Below are positions 61,907-64,000 of a stretch of 64,000 nucleotides of DNA, piece after piece. The stretch's first letter is position 1, and every line of letters starts with the position of its first letter. The translations under genes and the position numbers were made by a program. The notes below the pieces were generated by a model. That model worked only from the letters and a program-made list of their open reading frames with translations. It did not search any database and was not told the origin of the DNA. This DNA comes from Streptomyces mobaraensis NBRC 13819 = DSM 40847 (GTDB taxonomy: Bacteria; Actinomycetota; Actinomycetes; Streptomycetales; Streptomycetaceae): the NCBI RefSeq assembly GCF_017916255.1, contig NZ_CP072827.1, positions 3,348,001 through 3,412,000 on the forward strand, given 5' to 3'.

Positions 61907-63922
61907 TCAGACGGGTACCCCCGCGAGCGCCGCCGACGCCTCCGGCGCCGCGTCCGCCGGTGTGAGCCCGAGCACGGAACGGGCGATGGCGTCCGCGTCG
62001 GCGAGCGTCACCGAGTCGACGCCGGGGCGGGTGCCGGCGGCCGTCACCCAGTGGACGCCCTCCGTGGGCACCCCGTAGGCGAAGCGGCGCGGGTGCGCGG
62101 TGCCGTCGGCGGCGACGACGCGGTACGGGCGCTCGGTGACGGCGAGTCCGCCCGTCTCGTACGCCGGCCCGCCCTCCGTCGGGACGCGGTGCGGCGCGCA
62201 CTGCCCGGTGTCGAGCAGGTGCCGGAGCAGCGGGTCCTCGGTGCGCCGCAGGTCGGGTTCGGGGAGCCGGGCCTCGATCAGCACCCGGGCCCGTACGGGC
62301 TCCCCCGGCACCAGCGTCGACGAGGCGGTGAACGCGCCGGCCGCCGGGTCGAGGCGTACGTCGGTGCCGGGGCCGGTGACCTCCAGCAGGCCGGCCTCGA
62401 CGAGCGCGGCCATCTCCTCGATCCGGGAGGCGGGCGGGCCGATGGAGAGGAAGGCGTTGAGCGGCGTGTACCAGCGCTCCAGTTCGTCGCGGTGGGAGGC
62501 GCCGTCGAGCCCGGCGTGGTCCACGGCGAGCCGGATCTCGTTGCGGAGGTCGCGCAGCACGTCCAGGGCGGCCTTGAGGGGGCCGTCCACGTTCCCCTCG
62601 CGGGCGGCGCGCGCGTCGGCCCGCAGCCGGTCGAGCAGCCAGCGGCGGAACTCCGCGCGGTCGGCGAAGTCGCGGCCCTTGTGCGGGGCGGCGAGCCGCT
62701 CCCAGTCCCAGCGGTGGCGCGGGGCGATGCCGAAGGCGTCGAGGAGTTCCTCGCGCTCCCCGGCCGCGCCCGACCCGGAAGACCCCGACCCGGCCGTCCC
62801 GGCGGCCAGGTACCGCTCGGTGAACTCGGCGCGCTCCGCGCCCCGGCCGAGGGCGGTCAGCAGGGTGCCGTAGTAGACGCTCTCCACCTCGGCGGCGATC
62901 AGCGGCCAGAGGTCGGCGGTGAACCGGACCGGCTCCCCGTTCCGCGCGCGGGCGCGCAGCGCGTCGATGCGCTCCGGCGTGAGCAACCGGGGCAGATACC
63001 GCCCGGAGACGCCCTTCTGGTTCTCACCGCGCGCGTGGTACGGGACGCCGCGCCGCGAGAACGCGTACAGGCGCGGCTCGCGCCCGGACGGCCGGTAGGC
63101 GAGACCGCCGTCCTCCGCGCGGACGTAGGTGCCTCCCCGCCCGGTGGTGAACAGGGCCATGTAGTCGAAGAAGTTGAGCCCCAGACCGCGCAGCAGGACG
63201 GGGTCGCCGGGCTCGATGCCGTCCAGGTCGGCGTCGGCCGGGTTGACCGGCGGCAGATAGCTGAGCCCGTGCAGCCGCGCGAGGTGGGCGGCGCGCGCCT
63301 CGGGGACGGTGGGCCGCGCGGGGACGTGCCCCTGGGCGAGGACGACGGCGTCGAGCCCGTCGAGCCGCGTTCCGTCGGCGAGCAGCAGGCTCTGCGGCCC
63401 GCCCGCCGCGCCGAGCGCGTCGGTGAGCGCGACGGCGCGCGAGCGGTGTGTACGCACGGTGAGGTGCGCGGGGGCGCCCGACAGCACGCGCCGGTAGCAG
63501 TCGTGCAGATAGCGGCCGTAGAACGCGCGGGTGGGGTACGCGTCGGGGCCGAGCGCCCGCGCCTCCCGCAGCACCCAGTCGTCCTCGCCGGCGCACTCGG
63601 CCAGGGACGCCACGTCCCGGGCCCACTCGTACAGGGTGGGCCCGGGTTCCACGGGCCCGTCGATCCGCGAACTGCCGTCCGTGAACAGGGTGATCTGCGA
63701 GGCGACGGTGTTCATCAGCAGGTGCCGCGACTGGTCCGGGCGCCAGACGGCGCCCGCTCCCGGCAGCGCCGGGTCGACGAGGTGGACGGTCACCGCGCCG
63801 TGCGAGGGGGCGGCCCGCTCGTTGGCGCAGAGCCGCTCCAGTACGGAAAGGCCGCGTGGTCCCGCGCCCACCACGCATGTCTCGAAGGTGTCGGTCTGCG
63901 CACGAGGCGCTCGGGCAGCCAC
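61907..63922 (-). CDS. Large FAD/NAD(P)-binding flavoprotein, CreE-like candidate
   Basis: A 671-residue protein. The N-terminal FAD motif CVVGAGPRGLSVLERL near residue 16 and GxVWRPDQSRHLLMNT fit the NAD_binding_9 family. Later come VVLAQGHVPARP near 200 and GLGLNFFDYMALFTTGRGG near 245. The C-terminal 350 residues hold a family-specific helical region. Members include the aspartate-oxidising monooxygenases of the nitrosuccinate pathway (CreE type) and many uncharacterised proteins, so the specific activity is not proven. The start GTG at 63922 has GGAG about 9 nt upstream. It is followed by a long hairpin and then the lyase gene. The upstream partner genes, if any, lie outside the window. 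Confidence 0.75.
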   Translation of the reverse strand: MAARAPRAQTDTFETCVVGAGPRGLSVLERLCANERAAPSHGAVTVHLVDPALPGAGAVWRPDQSRHLLMNTVASQITLFTDGSSRIDGPVEPGPTLYEWARDVASLAECAGEDDWVLREARALGPDAYPTRAFYGRYLHDCYRRVLSGAPAHLTVRTHRSRAVALTDALGAAGGPQSLLLADGTRLDGLDAVVLAQGHVPARPTVPEARAAHLARLHGLSYLPPVNPADADLDGIEPGDPVLLRGLGLNFFDYMALFTTGRGGTYVRAEDGGLAYRPSGREPRLYAFSRRGVPYHARGENQKGVSGRYLPRLLTPERIDALRARARNGEPVRFTADLWPLIAAEVESVYYGTLLTALGRGAERAEFTERYLAAGTAGSGSSGSGAAGEREELLDAFGIAPRHRWDWERLAAPHKGRDFADRAEFRRWLLDRLRADARAAREGNVDGPLKAALDVLRDLRNEIRLAVDHAGLDGASHRDELERWYTPLNAFLSIGPPASRIEEMAALVEAGLLEVTGPGTDVRLDPAAGAFTASSTLVPGEPVRARVLIEARLPEPDLRRTEDPLLRHLLDTGQCAPHRVPTEGGPAYETGGLAVTERPYRVVAADGTAHPRRFAYGVPTEGVHWVTAAGTRPGVDSVTLADADAIARSVLGLTPADAAPEASAALAGVPV

Positions 63923-64000
63923 GGAACGCGCTCCATTCGGTACGCCCGCGCGGACCGGTCGGACCGCGGGGGCAGGGGCTGTTGAGGGGGGTTGGCGGAC

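Overview
The window is high-GC actinobacterial DNA. The gene set, small secreted proteins, GTG starts, GTGA/ATGA gene junctions and long antisense open frames all point to Streptomyces or a close relative. From memory, unchecked, the order resembles the S. coelicolor region that carries its two nuo loci.

Layout. 1-2.3 kb: an MDR oxidoreductase cut by the window edge, an AraC-type regulator and a small secreted protein. 2.4-14.4 kb (minus strand): htpX downstream of a ten-gene partial complex I operon, nuoA2-B2-C2-H2-I2-J2-K2-L2-M2-N2, which lacks nuoD, E, F and G. The three remaining peripheral-arm subunits (B2, C2, I2) carry low-complexity C-terminal tails; that of NuoC2 is about 500 residues and repeat-built. 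14.6-21.8 kb (plus strand): two sensor histidine kinases sharing a nearly identical DNA block, one LuxR-type response regulator, and korAB (2-oxoacid:ferredoxin oxidoreductase). 22-26.6 kb: a KimA-like permease, a RarD-like transporter and a secreted M28 aminopeptidase with a P-domain. 26.7-30.1 kb (minus): a LolA-like protein with an ABC ATPase and permease. 30.7-36.4 kb: a polyprenyl diphosphate synthase, a flavin monooxygenase-like protein with an ATP-grasp ligase, and fumarylacetoacetase. 36.6-52.8 kb (minus): the complete 14-subunit nuoA-N operon, preceded by a Rex-like operator. 53.2-60.3 kb: mixed genes, including an NlpC/P60 hydrolase, two alpha/beta hydrolases, an XRE regulator, a DUF6415 protein and two lipoproteins. 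60.4-63.9 kb (minus): a fumarase-superfamily lyase and a large flavoprotein that together resemble the nitrite-forming CreD/CreE pair.

How it fits together. The complete operon encodes an NADH:menaquinone oxidoreductase, probably redox-controlled by Rex. The second operon lacks the NADH-input module and sits beside KorAB, which makes reduced ferredoxin; a two-component module lies between them. I infer, without proof, a ferredoxin-linked proton-pumping branch that borrows NuoD from the complete operon. HtpX (membrane-protein quality control) and the polyprenyl synthase (possibly the menaquinone tail) fit the same respiratory theme. The flavoprotein/lyase pair at the right edge may begin a natural-product cluster that continues outside the window. 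No tRNA, rRNA, CRISPR array, insertion sequence or phage gene was recognised.
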